From Ambrosia x helenae (Eukaryota > Streptophyta > Magnoliopsida > Asterales > Asteraceae), in NCBI GenBank assembly GCA_030844895.1, contig CM061226.1:98617292-98681291 (forward strand): DNA of 64,000 nucleotides. Reading direction: 5' to 3'. Position 1 is the first letter of the stretch. The number at the start of each line of letters is the position of its first letter. The notes beneath the pieces are model-generated. The model saw nothing but the letters and a program-made list of their open reading frames with translations, made no database searches and was not told where the DNA came from. This document shows positions 21,433-32,959 of the stretch, in pieces. A program made the position numbers and the translations under genes.

Positions 21433-21668
21433 TGTTAAGAGAGAAACTGAGAGAAGAGATTAACAGCTCAAAACTAGGGTTATTACCCTTTCCCTCCTTT
21501 ATTTATAATTCTGTTATTGACAGTTACAAGTATTCAGAGTTGACAATACTAGTCCCTGAACTATCTAACTATTACAAACGAACACAATTACTTCTAACTA
21601 CCATACAACTAACTATTGATTATTACAAATTGGCCCTTGTACTCTTAACGAACGATTGTATCCTAACA
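21433..21668 (-). repeat. 3' LTR of element D
   Basis: A 236-bp LTR, the same as 26499-26734. On the minus strand it contains a TATA-like ATTATAAATAAAG. It directly follows the polypurine tract. Confidence 0.97.
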
Positions 21669-21698
21669 ATACTCCCCTCCCATAACAAAGTCTTGACC

Positions 21699-21842
21699 TC
21701 AAGACTGAATTGTAACATTGAATTCTGGAAATCTCAAAGATAACTCTTTTAAATCTTCCCACGTAGCATCAGCTGGAGAGGCTCCTTGCCAGTGAACCAA
21801 ACCTTGTAAAGATCCTCTATGACCCTTCTTCACCCATCTTTT
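21699..21842 (-). pseudogene. Element D chromodomain, separated by a stop codon
   Basis: Directly beyond the TAG at the end of the integrase frame, and in the same frame, about 45 codons encode a chromodomain-like tail. It contains RWVKKGHRGSLQGLVHWQG, then ATWED and FPEF, and ends in TGA. In chromoviruses this domain is fused to the integrase and is thought to guide insertion by binding histone marks. Here it would be made only by readthrough. Confidence 0.85.
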
Positions 21843-23852
21843 CTATAAAACTGCAGCAGGCTTCATGTGAAACCTTGGTTCCACAGGTAAGGGAATAATC
21901 TCAGTAGGTGGCCCATTAGCTTTTTTCAATAAGGAAACATGGAAAGTGTGGTGGACTTGTACATCATTAGGCAAATCTAATTTGTAGGCCACTGCTCCAA
22001 TTCTTTCCAACACAAGGAAGGGACCATAATACTTTGGAGAAAGCTTGGTGTGCTTAGTATATCTCAGGGTAGACTGACAATAGGGATGTATCTTAACATA
22101 CACCCAAGCTCCAACAGCAAATTCCCTTTCAGATCTGTGCTTATCTGCCATCTGTTTCATCCTGTTCTTAGCCATGTCCAAAGAAGCTTTAAGTATCTTA
22201 ATCATGTCTTCCCTATCTCTGCAAAGATCATCAACTGCTGCTACTTTTGAATCTTTAGGAATGTAGGGAATAAAAGTAGGAGGTGGATAACCATAGAGGG
22301 CTTCAAAAGGACTCATTTTGACTGTGGAATGAAAGCTTGAATTGTACCACCATTCAGCTAAAGGTAGCCACTTTAACCAATCTTTTCCATTGCCCATAGT
22401 CATACATCTAAGGTAGGATTCCAAACATCTATTGACTACTTCTGTCTGACCATCTGATTGAGGATGGTAGGCAGTAGATAAAGCCAATGAAACCCTATGT
22501 AATCTTGTGAATTCTTTCCAAAAGTTACTAACAAAAATGGGATCTCTGTCAGAGACTATGGTTTCTGGCCATCCATGCAATTTGAATACTTGATCTAGGA
22601 AAACCTGAGCAACAGTTGCAGCAGTATAAGGATGGGCTAATGCTATGAAATGAGCATACTTAGTTAGCCTGTCAACAACCACCAAAATAGTGTCTTTGCC
22701 CCCTGATTTTGGTAGTCCACCAATAAAGTCCATAGAAACATCAGAAAAAATGTATTTAGGAGTAGGTAGGGGTTGCAGCAGGCCAGGACTTGCAACTGTT
22801 TCACTCTTGTTTCTCTGACAGACTTCACACTCCCTGATGTGTTGCCTGACCTCTTTAGTCATACCCTTCCAATGGAAAAACTGTTTTAACCTCTGCAATG
22901 TTACATGAACTCCTGAGTGACCAGCAGCAGTAGAGTTGTGATTCAGAAAGATTAGCTTTCTTCTGAGATCATCAACCTTCCCTACTGCTAATCTGTTTTT
23001 CCTTGTTAACAAATTCCCATCCCAAGTGTAATTCTTGACCATTTTACCCTCCTTTAACTGATTTAAGTTTTCTTTCAATTTCTCATCTTCTTGCCAAGAA
23101 TTCTTAATTTCAGTCATTAAAGTAGGATCAAAGGTAGATAAAGAGATTGTTAAGAGAGTAGACCCTTCAACCCTGGATAGAGCATCAGCTGCCAGATTTT
23201 CTTTACCTTGTTTGTAAGAGATCTCATAGTCTAAGCCCATCATTTTTGACAACCATACATGCTGCAAAGGAGTATTCACCTTCTGATCTAAAAGATATTT
23301 GAGGCTTTTTTGATCAGTTTTAATGATAAACTTACCAACTGAAAGGTAATGTTTCCAATGCTGCACAACAAACATTATTGCCAACAGCTCTTTTTCATAG
23401 ACAGAAAGAGTTAACTGTCTAGGAGATAAAGCTTTGCTGACATAGGCAATTGGATGATTGTTCTGCATAATCACAGCTCCTATTCCCAAAGAAGAAGCAT
23501 CTGTTTCTAGTACAAAAGGCAGTGAGAAATCTGGTAAGGCCAATACAGGAGGGGACATTAAAGCTTGCTTGAGTTTTTCAAAGGCTGCAGTTGCAGCTGG
23601 GGACCAAATAAAGGCATTCTTCCTGGTTAAGTCTGTTAGTGGCTTAGCAAGTATGCCAAAAGATTTGATGAATCTTCTGTAATACCCTGCCAGTCCCAAA
23701 AATCCCCTGAGTTGTTTCACTGTCTTGGGAATAGGCCATTCTTTAATTGCAGCTACCTTCTTTGGATCAGTAGCTACTCCTTCTTTTGAAATCAAGTGGT
23801 CCAAATATTCCACTGTACTACCACCAAAGCTACACTTGGATTTTTTTAGCAA
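21843..23852 (-). CDS. Element D reverse transcriptase thumb, RNase H and integrase
   Basis: The continuation of pol in another frame, overlapping the previous frame by 23 bp. It contains the rest of the reverse transcriptase (GFLGLAGYYRRFIKSFG) and RNase H (TDASSLGIGAVI, YEKELLAI, TDQKSLKYLL). The integrase has an H-H-C-C zinc domain (HSGVH...CEVCQRNK), the catalytic acidic residues in DVSMDFIGGLP and VSDRDPIF and a Glu in DGQTEVVNR. Near the end a GPF-V...Y-LDLP segment occurs. The frame stops at 21843, just before the chromodomain. All catalytic residues I can check are present, so apart from the frameshift and the stop the protein looks recent. Confidence 0.93.
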   Translation of the reverse strand: MLKKSKCSFGGSTVEYLDHLISKEGVATDPKKVAAIKEWPIPKTVKQLRGFLGLAGYYRRFIKSFGILAKPLTDLTRKNAFIWSPAATAAFEKLKQALMSPPVLALPDFSLPFVLETDASSLGIGAVIMQNNHPIAYVSKALSPRQLTLSVYEKELLAIMFVVQHWKHYLSVGKFIIKTDQKSLKYLLDQKVNTPLQHVWLSKMMGLDYEISYKQGKENLAADALSRVEGSTLLTISLSTFDPTLMTEIKNSWQEDEKLKENLNQLKEGKMVKNYTWDGNLLTRKNRLAVGKVDDLRRKLIFLNHNSTAAGHSGVHVTLQRLKQFFHWKGMTKEVRQHIRECEVCQRNKSETVASPGLLQPLPTPKYIFSDVSMDFIGGLPKSGGKDTILVVVDRLTKYAHFIALAHPYTAATVAQVFLDQVFKLHGWPETIVSDRDPIFVSNFWKEFTRLHRVSLALSTAYHPQSDGQTEVVNRCLESYLRCMTMGNGKDWLKWLPLAEWWYNSSFHSTVKMSPFEALYGYPPPTFIPYIPKDSKVAAVDDLCRDREDMIKILKASLDMAKNRMKQMADKHRSEREFAVGAWVYVKIHPYCQSTLRYTKHTKLSPKYYGPFLVLERIGAVAYKLDLPNDVQVHHTFHVSLLKKANGPPTEIIPLPVEPRFHMKPAAVL

Positions 23853-26235
23853 AAAGATTGTGCTGTCTAAACAACTCTAAAGTCAGTTCCAAATGTTGAA
23901 TATGTTCCTCTAATGATTTACTGTAAATCAGTATATCATCAAAGAAGACCAAAATAAACTTCCTAATGTATTGATGAAAAACTGAGTTCATTAGGGATTG
24001 GAAAGTAGCTGGTGCATTAGTAAGCCCAAAGGGCATTACTAAGAACTCATACAAGCCCAAATGAGTTCTGAATGCAGTCTTTTGAATATCATTCTCATCC
24101 ATACGGATTTGATGATACCCTGATCTTAAATCCAACTTTGAAAAAATCACAGCCCCTTGTAGTTCTTCAAACAACTCATCAATTAAGGGTATAGGGAACC
24201 TGTTTTTGATGGTAGCCTTATTAAGCTTTCTGTAATCAATGCATAACCTCCAACTTCCATCTTTCTTTTTAACTAGAACCACAGGGGAAGCAAATGGACT
24301 TGAACTACTTCTTATTACCCCTGTGTTCAATAGTTCTTGAACAGACTGTTCTATAACATTCTTCTGCATTGCCTGATACCTGTAAGGCTTCTCATTAATG
24401 ACAATCTTTTCATCTTGCAGTGTTATTTTATGGTCACATGGTCCCCTTTGTGGTGGCAACCCTTTAGGTTCCTCAAACACTTCTGCAAACTTAATCAGCA
24501 CCTCTTCTATAGCCTCTTGATAATCAGTAGACAACACCTGTGTTGAGTGTTGAAACTGATCCTCATGGCCCTCTAACTGCAGGCTCAGCAATTGACCATT
24601 AACCACAATATCATCTTGTTCCAGCCACTGATCCATTTTCTGAGCTGAACAAAGAGTGACCTTATTATTAGTATACCCTTTCAACTCATGAGAAACTTCA
24701 CCTACCTTGTATCTCATCACTAGATCCTTGAAATTCCAAGAAATGTCACCCAATGTGAGCAACCATTGGATTCCAAGCACCATGTCATAATTCTCAAGTG
24801 GTAGGACTAATACATCAGTTTTGTACCATGATCCTTGCATTGCCCATTCAAAATCTTTACACATAGTGACACATTCCAACTTCTCACCATTTGCCACTGA
24901 TACATTCATACCCTCTACCCTTATCAACTTACACTTCAGTTTTCTTGCAAGTTTAATATCAATAAAATTGTGGGTAGATCCGGAATCAACAAGAATTATC
25001 AATTGTCTTGTTCCAATTGTACCAATTACTCTCATGGTAGAGTAAGAAGGTATCCCAGTAATAGCATGGATTGAGATTTGAGGCTCATTCCATTTTTTGC
25101 CATCAAGGGTATTTTGGTCATTTTGTATTTCACAATTCAACAGTTCAAGATCTTCTTCATCCTCATCATCCAACTCAAGAATGAATAACTGTTTGTTTTT
25201 ACACTTGTGAGTGGCTGAGTATTTCTCATCACAGCCAAAACACTCACCTCTGGCCCTTTTTTCATTCATTTCTTTCCTTGTTAGAGTTTTATAACCACCA
25301 GGAAGGGTTGTTTGTTTATTAGCAGTGGGGGTAGGTAAAAGTGGTAAGTGTTGAGTGTTGAAGGGTGATTTGTTATTATTGAAAGATTTGTTTTGTGAAG
25401 AATTAGAATACCTGTTGTAATTCTTATTAGAAAAGACCCCCAAAGATTTATTTGTCATATTCTGAATTTTAGCTAAGTGATAAGCCATTTTCATAGTTGT
25501 GGGCTGGAACATCTTGACAGGCCCTCCAATCTCAGGTTTCAATGCTTTCAAGAAAATACTCACTGCATAGGGCTCAGGGATTGAAACCTTGTGTAAACAT
25601 GCATCAAACTGTGAACAAAAGTCTTCTAATGAATCTTCTTGTACAATTGAAGTCAACACCCCCATTGCATCTTCATACAACACATTAGAGAATCTTGAGA
25701 TAATGGCTTCTGAATATTCTTTCCATGATACTTCTGTGATTGGTACACCTTTACTTTTCACAAAATTCTGATGCCATTTGACTGCACATCCTTCTAAATG
25801 AATGGCCGCATACCTCACCTTACAGTTTTCAGGCGTCTCATCAATGGAAAAGAAATGCTCACTCCTGTAAATCCAGTCATCAACAGCATCCCCATTAAAC
25901 TTTGGGAATTCTATCTTTCCCACTCTGTGGAATCTATCCGGTTTAGATAGATCCACTACTTGTTTGTTGGTGAACGTATTATTATCATTATGTTTATTAG
26001 GCATTTGTGTAGTAGTACTATTATTATCATTATGGTTTTTGTTGATCTTAGCAATTTCATCAGTGAGCTTGGACAATACAGAATTAATATTGACAAAATT
26101 CTGTTCGATTTTGTCAAAATTCTTATCATTCTTCTGTAATTGAGAATCAACTCGAACGAGTGTAAGTGCATGCTCATCTAAAGTTTTCTTGAGGATGTTA
26201 TCTTGATCCTCCCCTGCTCTGTTTCGGGTAGTCAT
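23830..26235 (-). CDS. Element D gag, protease and N-terminal reverse transcriptase
   Basis: The start is placed at MTTRNRAGED (26235); the frame is also open for 17 codons further upstream. Gag occupies about the first 350 residues, with a coiled-coil-like N-terminus, an IEFPKFNGD...W core and a Cys/His knuckle in the form CFGCDEKYSATHKC. The retroviral-type protease active site reads LVDSGSTHNF. The reverse transcriptase then runs through LVKKKDGSWRLCIDYRKLN, KLDLRSGYHQI and MPFGLTNAPATFQ to the catalytic FFDD box. The frame ends shortly afterwards inside the reverse transcriptase domain, at a run of seven A on the coding strand where a single-base slip changes the frame. Chromoviruses normally have one continuous frame here. 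Confidence 0.93.
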   Translation of the reverse strand: MTTRNRAGEDQDNILKKTLDEHALTLVRVDSQLQKNDKNFDKIEQNFVNINSVLSKLTDEIAKINKNHNDNNSTTTQMPNKHNDNNTFTNKQVVDLSKPDRFHRVGKIEFPKFNGDAVDDWIYRSEHFFSIDETPENCKVRYAAIHLEGCAVKWHQNFVKSKGVPITEVSWKEYSEAIISRFSNVLYEDAMGVLTSIVQEDSLEDFCSQFDACLHKVSIPEPYAVSIFLKALKPEIGGPVKMFQPTTMKMAYHLAKIQNMTNKSLGVFSNKNYNRYSNSSQNKSFNNNKSPFNTQHLPLLPTPTANKQTTLPGGYKTLTRKEMNEKRARGECFGCDEKYSATHKCKNKQLFILELDDEDEEDLELLNCEIQNDQNTLDGKKWNEPQISIHAITGIPSYSTMRVIGTIGTRQLIILVDSGSTHNFIDIKLARKLKCKLIRVEGMNVSVANGEKLECVTMCKDFEWAMQGSWYKTDVLVLPLENYDMVLGIQWLLTLGDISWNFKDLVMRYKVGEVSHELKGYTNNKVTLCSAQKMDQWLEQDDIVVNGQLLSLQLEGHEDQFQHSTQVLSTDYQEAIEEVLIKFAEVFEEPKGLPPQRGPCDHKITLQDEKIVINEKPYRYQAMQKNVIEQSVQELLNTGVIRSSSSPFASPVVLVKKKDGSWRLCIDYRKLNKATIKNRFPIPLIDELFEELQGAVIFSKLDLRSGYHQIRMDENDIQKTAFRTHLGLYEFLVMPFGLTNAPATFQSLMNSVFHQYIRKFILVFFDDILIYSKSLEEHIQHLELTLELFRQHNLFAKKIQV

Positions 26236-26498
26236 GATTAAACGGACAATTTGAGATGAATTGATTGATTGGATTGGATAGACCACGAATTAGTCACACC
26301 AAAGGATGAATTGATCAACAATTAATCAATTCGGCACGAAAAGGAAAGAATGGTAGAAAAATATGGAAGGAAAAGAAAGGAAGAACAGAGTTCAACAATG
26401 GCGGATAGACCGGAAACAGTGGTGGTTAACGACGGTTGTAACAGATTTTTGATAGAACGGTAACGAGTAACCGAGAATCGGTTAGCTCTGATACCAAT

Positions 26499-26734
26499 TG
26501 TTAAGAGAGAAACTGAGAGAAGAGATTAACAGCTCAAAACTAGGGTTATTACCCTTTCCCTCCTTTATTTATAATTCTGTTATTGACAGTTACAAGTATT
26601 CAGAGTTGACAATACTAGTCCCTGAACTATCTAACTATTACAAACGAACACAATTACTTCTAACTACCATACAACTAACTATTGATTATTACAAATTGGC
26701 CCTTGTACTCTTAACGAACGATTGTATCCTAACA
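26499..26734 (-). repeat. 5' LTR of element D
   Basis: A 236-bp LTR that would drive minus-strand transcription of the element. It is followed inward by a two-base spacer and the initiator-Met primer-binding site. Confidence 0.97.
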
Positions 26735-26739
26735 ATGCA

Positions 26740-27561
26740 CACATAGATACATACAACAAAAACTTCAATCCCCGGTTTAAAATAAATTTTAATAGGAGCT
26801 GGTAGACCACTACCGCCTACTTTGCTATTTGGACAAACATGACAAATGCAAATGGGACATATAGGCTAACATAAACAGCTTATCAAGTTCAAAGTCAAAG
26901 ACACCTAGCAATCTTTAATTGTTTCTTTTATATATATGTAAAAGAGTGTAAATCTCTTATTTAAGTGATTTATGTGTTTATCAAGAAAGTGTATGTGTAC
27001 CATAGATATATGTTTGTAGAAATATTAAGAACCCATTTTGCTGAACTTGTGAAAAACATTCAGGGGATCTTCATAAGCAATGTACTGATCTATGACAACT
27101 TGACAAGTATCAAACATATACATTTGCCTCTATGAGACTGACATATGGATAGAAATTATCAGTACATGAAATATGACTGTCAAATTAATAATTTACAAAG
27201 CTAATTATACTGGATATTACAAAGTTCAAACATTTGGAATTTTGGATTAATCCAAAAGTGAATAGATGAATATTATTATCCTAGAGATACAAAAATTTCT
27301 CATGAAACTACTGATATCCTACATGATCAAGGGACTAAATTTTTTCTGCAAAATAATCATAAATTCTAGTTCCTAAATAATCCTCTATATTTGAGTAACA
27401 CTAACAGCTGCATACTTTACTTCCAGTTATACCTACAAGACCAAACCCAAGAGTCCAAGACAACTTTGACTTCTTTATGTGACTTCTCCATGTTTGACCA
27501 ACAAGGTCAAAATCGCATAAAGTTCGACTTTTTTTGGAGAATCAAAGATACCCGTTTGGCA
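26740..27561. other. Intergenic DNA and 3' flank of the DUF3527 gene
   Basis: AT-rich DNA with no open frame of note. The last part presumably holds the 3' untranslated region of the minus-strand gene. Confidence 0.45.
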
Positions 27562-29492
27562 TCACGCACGTGACATTGGAGAAAACGGTGGGTTGACCAA
27601 AAAAGAAGGCGGGATTTCATTCTTGTCTGGTTTTCTTTTGTCTTCCTCAACTAAAACTTCGATCAAATGTTTGACTTCATCCTCAACAAAGACTCTCAAA
27701 GAATCGCACTGCAGCATTTCTCTATGGCTATCATGAGCCACACTAATCGACGTTTCAGTACTGTGCAAGATAGCAACACAAACGGAAAACGCCTGTAGTG
27801 ATGTCAACTGGGTGTGAAAGTCAACTGAATATTGACCCTCTTCAGTCATTTTCATGGTTAAAGCAGGCATATTATCTTTGTTTCCCTGTATCACATTATC
27901 ATAACAACATTAGAAAATAGAAACCCTTTACATCTTCTATAAACTTCAAACTGATAATCATATACAAAAAACTTAAATTAGTCAATAATATTCTTCTTCA
28001 GAAAAATGGTCAATTTTGTAATGACTGTCAACAGTATAAAATTTAAAGTTTACCTTCAGGAATAGTTTGACAGGCTGCTTTAATGTTTCCTCTTTCTGGA
28101 TATTATGGTTGCCAAGCACAATAAGGGGGCACCCCATATCCCACCCTCCACAATCACAACCGCCACCTAATCTCCATCGGTCAAGTAACGGTGAGGGCCC
28201 ACGACTTTCATCACTTGGCAACCCATGGTTCTCTGAAGGGATCACCACGCTCACTCTAGCTGGTTCAACCTTTTCCAGCTTCGCTTGAGAAAAATGAAAC
28301 AAATCATCGTTTTTCGCATCACCTCGATTGCATTTCAAGCTCGCTCTTTTCTCAGATGGAAACTGTATAACAATTGCCGCACTTTCAAGGTCAGCATCGA
28401 CCTTTGACTCATCCGTTGACTCGTTTGACTTGTGAGAAGCAGATTTTCTTGGTTGTGCAAGATCATATAATACAAACTCTGTGACCATTAAGTTATCTGC
28501 ATTAACTAATTCTGTACATAAATAACAGGAAACTCGCATCTGGCCCACTATAGTGAGATCTTTACTTTTGTGATCTTTACCACTGATTCTTCGTTTATGT
28601 TGACCACTGTGAAACGTATAGACCCAGTCGTTGCCATTTTCCACTTTTGATGTTTTTGCCACCAAATGATCATTCGAGTTCTTTACTGTTAACTCAAAAT
28701 ACGGCATCCGGTTCTTGTTCACAAGCTTCAAAACGCCATTCGAGTGAGCAGGTGAAGAGCAAGAAAAAGATGATGACGACACAATGGAGCTACAAGAATC
28801 TTTCTTCAAACGGTTAAAATTATATCCGGCTTCGGAGACATCATGTAACAATGACTTCTTTAAAGTAATGTTCTGGCTTTTCTGAGATTTTGATTTCCCA
28901 AACGGGTCAAACATTGTTTTGAAAGGGGTGAAACGGGTAGTTTTTGAAACTTCGGTTTCTAATTTGGTAGGAGAATGAGGTTGTTCCAATCTAGAAGATA
29001 AAGATTTATGTAAAGGAGTAGATTGAAAATTTTTATCTTCTTGTTTGTTGATCGAATTTATAGACATTTCTAAAAAGAACTTGAAATCGAGCCCAACGCG
29101 CCTTCATCCTCATCTGAACCGCACAGTGAATCAAATATTTCAAATGGCAAGCGACCGTCACCTCTTGAAAATTCAATCTTTTTTCTTCCTTCATTTCCTT
29201 TTTCATCAATCTTATACATCTTACCTATTTCATCGGAACTTTGATACACTGAACCCCTTTTCAGTGCTTCTTTGACTCCCAAAGTCGACCTTACATTTCG
29301 ACAAGATGCACTTCGGTATCGACGTAAGCTAATTTCCTTGCTGTGATCCAACAATACCTCATTTCTACATTTGGGTTCTTTTCTAACTTTCTTCTTTTTG
29401 ATTTTTGAATTGCGAGGAGATAAAAGAACTGTTATAGGACTTCCATCTACGACACAATACTTCTCAAAATCCAGCTCTAAATCTTGACCCAT
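27562..29492 (-). CDS. DUF3527-family plant protein, two coding exons, with a frameshift
   Basis: The start at 29492 gives the family's typical opening MGQDLELDFEKYCVVDGSP, followed by SKEISLRRYRSASC and a PFEIFDSLCGSDEDEG motif. At about 29068-29107 the frame shifts by one base: the first frame meets a TAG, while the next frame continues with KFFLEMSINS. Further on come MPYFELTVKNS, the WVYTFHSG segment and the family hallmark DRWRLGGGCDCGGWDMGCPL. Exon 1 ends at 28054 (CTGAAG|GTAAAC). The 73-bp stretch 28053 to about 27981 is open by chance, and the intron ends at 27886 (TACAG|GGAAAC). Exon 2 (27885-27562) encodes GQYSVDFHTQLTSLQAFSVC. DUF3527 proteins are plant-specific with no established biochemical role known to me. 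The frameshift is either a sequencing error or a disabling mutation. Confidence 0.85.
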
Positions 29493-30767
29493 TTATAGAT
29501 TCACAATCTACAAAAGACATAACAAATAAAACAATATTCAGAAATGTATAATCACCATCTACAAATGAAGCTAGTGCCTAAAATTAAGAGCAGTTAGTTG
29601 CAACAAACAACATAATCACACAATGCCATTACACATTTATGAGTCTAGCGCCTGTGTTTAACTCGGAAATTCAAAATGACAAAATCAGCGTCGATTATGC
29701 AAAAGATTATGTATTAATTTGGTTGTTTGTATATCAAAAGTCTAAAAAATGGACTATAATAGTATATAATACACATAAAGAATTGAAGAAGATGACACCT
29801 TTTGGTTTATACAAAGTGTAATTTGCAAAGATGCTTATGCTCATGTCCAAACTACCACTAATTCACTCTCTACAAGCAGTTCTAACAATGAAAGGTAAAT
29901 GAAGAACTTCAAGAACAGAACTCAAAAAAATAAAAATTTAATATAGAAGAATCAAACAAAACACACATAATCATGAAAAGTAGCTACACATTTGTCCTAA
30001 TTTTGAGGATGAATAGTAACTTTTTTAAAATCTCAAAGCACACTAGTAAATCTTTGATCTACCTACACTCAAAGCAATGGCATAAAGAACATATACTTAA
30101 CACATAAACAAAGTTGAAGAGATGCTAATGCATGTGGCTGTAGTAGCTGGAAAGTGATAAACAAGAAAAATAAAGATTAATTAAGTAAAGAACCCTAATT
30201 ACCATTTTTCAAGAAACATAATCCCACATCAAAAATTTATTAAAAAAAACACACACACACACACCCCTTAAGAACTCTCTATGGGACAAAGTATCAAACA
30301 TGTGGAGTGCAAAATAATAATAACAAAGAAACATAAATTATTAAAAAGTAGATATCTTTATACTCACTCTTGCATTTTGAGCCAAACAAAGCACAAATTG
30401 TTGATGGAAAATGGCAGAGCCCCACCAGTGATAAGATCTAGATGAAGTGATTCCAAAGCATTCAAAACACAAAAACCATTCAAAGAAACTAAAAATCATG
30501 TCTTGAGTTCAATCTCCTGACAAATTCCCTGACTTTGATCATTCTTCCAATTATGAAGCATACCCATTTTCAGAAACTCAATAAAGATTCAAGAAAACTG
30601 AAAAAGATAACATTTTTATTGTGGGAAAAAGAAAACTAGAAGTGGGTATGTAATAAAAGAACTATGGTCTATGGGTACTAGCAGAAAAGCACAAAAAGAT
30701 GATTGTAGAGAGTTGTGTGAGGGGGGCAATTTGCTAGTTGCTACTGTTGTAGTGTTGCTTCTCTCTC
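29493..30767 (-). other. Leader and probable 5' UTR intron of the DUF3527 gene
   Basis: A splice acceptor TTTTGTAG|ATTG on the minus strand ends at 29508, 15 bases before the start codon. A donor-like GG|GTATGC lies near 30559, so an intron of about 1 kb in the leader is likely. A short AC microsatellite sits near 30247-30263. Confidence 0.5.
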
Positions 30768-30778
30768 TTTATATATAC
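30768..30778 (-). promoter_or_regulatory. TATA box of the DUF3527 gene
   Basis: TATATATAAAG on the minus strand is followed by an AGAGAG-rich, then AAC-rich leader, as in many plant promoters. Confidence 0.6.
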
Positions 30779-30839
30779 ACAGATATATTTACATGATTAT
30801 ATTATATTATACACACATGTGTGTGTATCACAGTTTTTC

Positions 30840-31420
30840 ATATATTTGTCAAATGAATAATAAGAGTGAGAGTGAGATGCCATGCTTTGTGTTTATGTCC
30901 AACAAAAAGCATCTTGTTTATCTTTGACTGAAACTTCATCATTTTGCACCTTTATAAGTTTGGGTACATGCTCAATTATGTCCCTTATTTATTGAGATAT
31001 ATGCAAATGAGTTCCTAGTGATTTTGGAACTTAAATCACTGGAGATGTGACGATAAAGTGTATCCCTTCTAAATTCTATTAAACAACGTTTGTCGTTAGA
31101 TTGAATGTTTAAATCTTATAAGATACAAATATATAGGAATTTATAAGTAAGTTTGTCGTTAAAATCGTTAAAAAATCACCTGCTGTTCAGTCCCTTAGAC
31201 AATGTTACTGTTTTTTTATTTGTTTAAATGAAACTCAACTAAATAGAACTATATTTGAACAATTTATAACTTTATAAAATAATAAGAAGGCTCAACGATA
31301 ATTCTACTATTCAAATTTACTCATTTCTTATGTAAAAAATGAATATATTATTATTAGTCATGTTATTTTTACACTATGTTTACTCTTTGTTAGTTTTAGA
31401 GAATGTTTACTTTTGTTTTT
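30840..31420. other. Intergenic DNA, nothing recognised
   Basis: AT-rich sequence upstream of the DUF3527 gene promoter. Confidence 0.4.
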
Positions 31421-31545
31421 TATTACATTTATTCTTTGTAAGATGTAAATTTGTTGATAGTGTATGTCTGATCTTTATTAGTTTTAGATTACATTTACTT
31501 TTTGTAAGATGTAAATTTGTTGATAGTGTATGTTTGATTTCTTAG
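31421..31545. repeat. Two-copy tandem repeat, about 66 bp
   Basis: TTTGTAAGATGTAAATTTGT followed by TGATAGTGTATG occurs twice in direct succession with few changes. Confidence 0.8.
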
Positions 31546-31792
31546 GAAAAAGTCTAGTATGTAAAAGCTAATTAGAAATTTTAAGTTTATCGTAATGGTT
31601 GTCTCAAATAACAAAAATGTACTATTTGTATTGTAAATTATTGTATTTACTCAAAACTTATATCCAATGTAGAGCTTCAACTTTAAGTCTTTAACAAAAT
31701 AAAAGTTGAACCTTACGCTGTAATTACACCTATTCAAGTTGATGAAAATAAATTATCCAAGCCTTAGCCTGGAGACAAACGTTGGACATCTA

Positions 31793-32205
31793 TGTTGGAA
31801 TAAATATACGTAACGTTTGTATATTTATCGATAGTCATTATAATCATTTATATTATGATGATCAATTATTAATATTATCCTAAGCCCAATAACAGATATG
31901 TCTTTGATGGACGGACTCTCATTAGATGGGCCTTATTAAGGTGTCCCTCGGGTATGTATAAATAGAGAGGTTATTATGAGAATAGGGTTGACACATTCAT
32001 AACACCATTAGCCATCCCCTATATCTCTCTCTCATTGTGTTCATAACTCAAAAACACACAAACCATCAGAACTACATACCCTAAAGGGAACCCGATCAAG
32101 ATGATGGTGTCTTCCATTACTGAGGTTCCTAAACGGTTAAGCATATCAGGTACACATGATTATATCTTATGTTTATACCTTATGTTCTCACGAATATAAT
32201 CAACA
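31793..32205 (+). repeat. 5' LTR of element A
   Basis: A 413-bp LTR with a TATA box near 31956 (TGTATAAATAGAG), about 25-35 bp ahead of the expected start of R. Confidence 0.95.
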
Positions 32206-32959
32206 TGTGGTATCAGAGCGTATGTTAATTATATTGACTTTATCATAAAATTTGTATCCGTGAAAATTATTGAGATTAATGAATTCTTTTGGATCGATTA
32301 TTGAATTCTATATGCTTAGAAATAATTGGATCAAAATTGTTTTTTTTTATTGAGATTAGTGAATTCCCTTTGCATTTAAGTTACGGAGAACACTAATCCA
32401 ATTCATGAAAACAATTAATTTATCACCCTTGGAAATTGTATTCAGAATTACCGTAATTTTTTGGTAATTCGGAAATATAAGGAAAATAATAGGAAAAAGG
32501 GTATTTTGATGGTGAATTTTATTAATGGTTTATGTTCTATTATCGAATTCGCTCCATAAATTCAATCGGAGATAACTACGGATTCATAAGATAAAGATTA
32601 TATGATTATGTTTTTTTTCCGGTTGATGTTCTTCAAGAACATCATAAGAAAACCGAAAATTATTATGATTTTGGTTTAAAATTGGATTGAAATTCTGTTT
32701 CCGATAATTTAGGACATAACTTTATCTCCAAGAAATTTTCGAAATCAATTATGATTAAGTTAAAGATTTCGAAATCTTATGATATCTTTGGGGATAGTCA
32801 TTATTTAAAACTGGAAACAGATATTAGTAAATCCCTAAAATTTCGAACCATTAACAATATCATTTTTTTTATAATAACAATTGTTTTCGGTTTTAAGAAT
32901 TAATGAATTTAGGTTCTCGGATTATCAGTTAAGTCCCGAATTCAGGTTCTCGAATTTTA

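Larger units (their letters stand above)
21433..26734 (-). mobile_element. Complete Ty3/gypsy chromovirus-type LTR retrotransposon (element D)
   Basis: Two 236-bp LTRs, identical by eye, begin TGTTAAG and end CTAACA on the plus strand. They are bounded by the 5-bp duplication ATGCA (21428-21432 and 26735-26739). The element reads on the minus strand. The primer-binding site TGGTATCAGAGC lies at 26485-26496 beside the 5' LTR, and the polypurine tract GGGAGGGGAGTAT at 21669-21681 beside the 3' LTR. The order gag, protease, reverse transcriptase, RNase H, integrase, chromodomain places it among chromoviruses. Its 5.3-kb size and short LTRs suggest the Reina lineage, tentatively. Identical LTRs mean very recent insertion, yet the coding region carries a frameshift and a stop. 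Confidence 0.97.
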
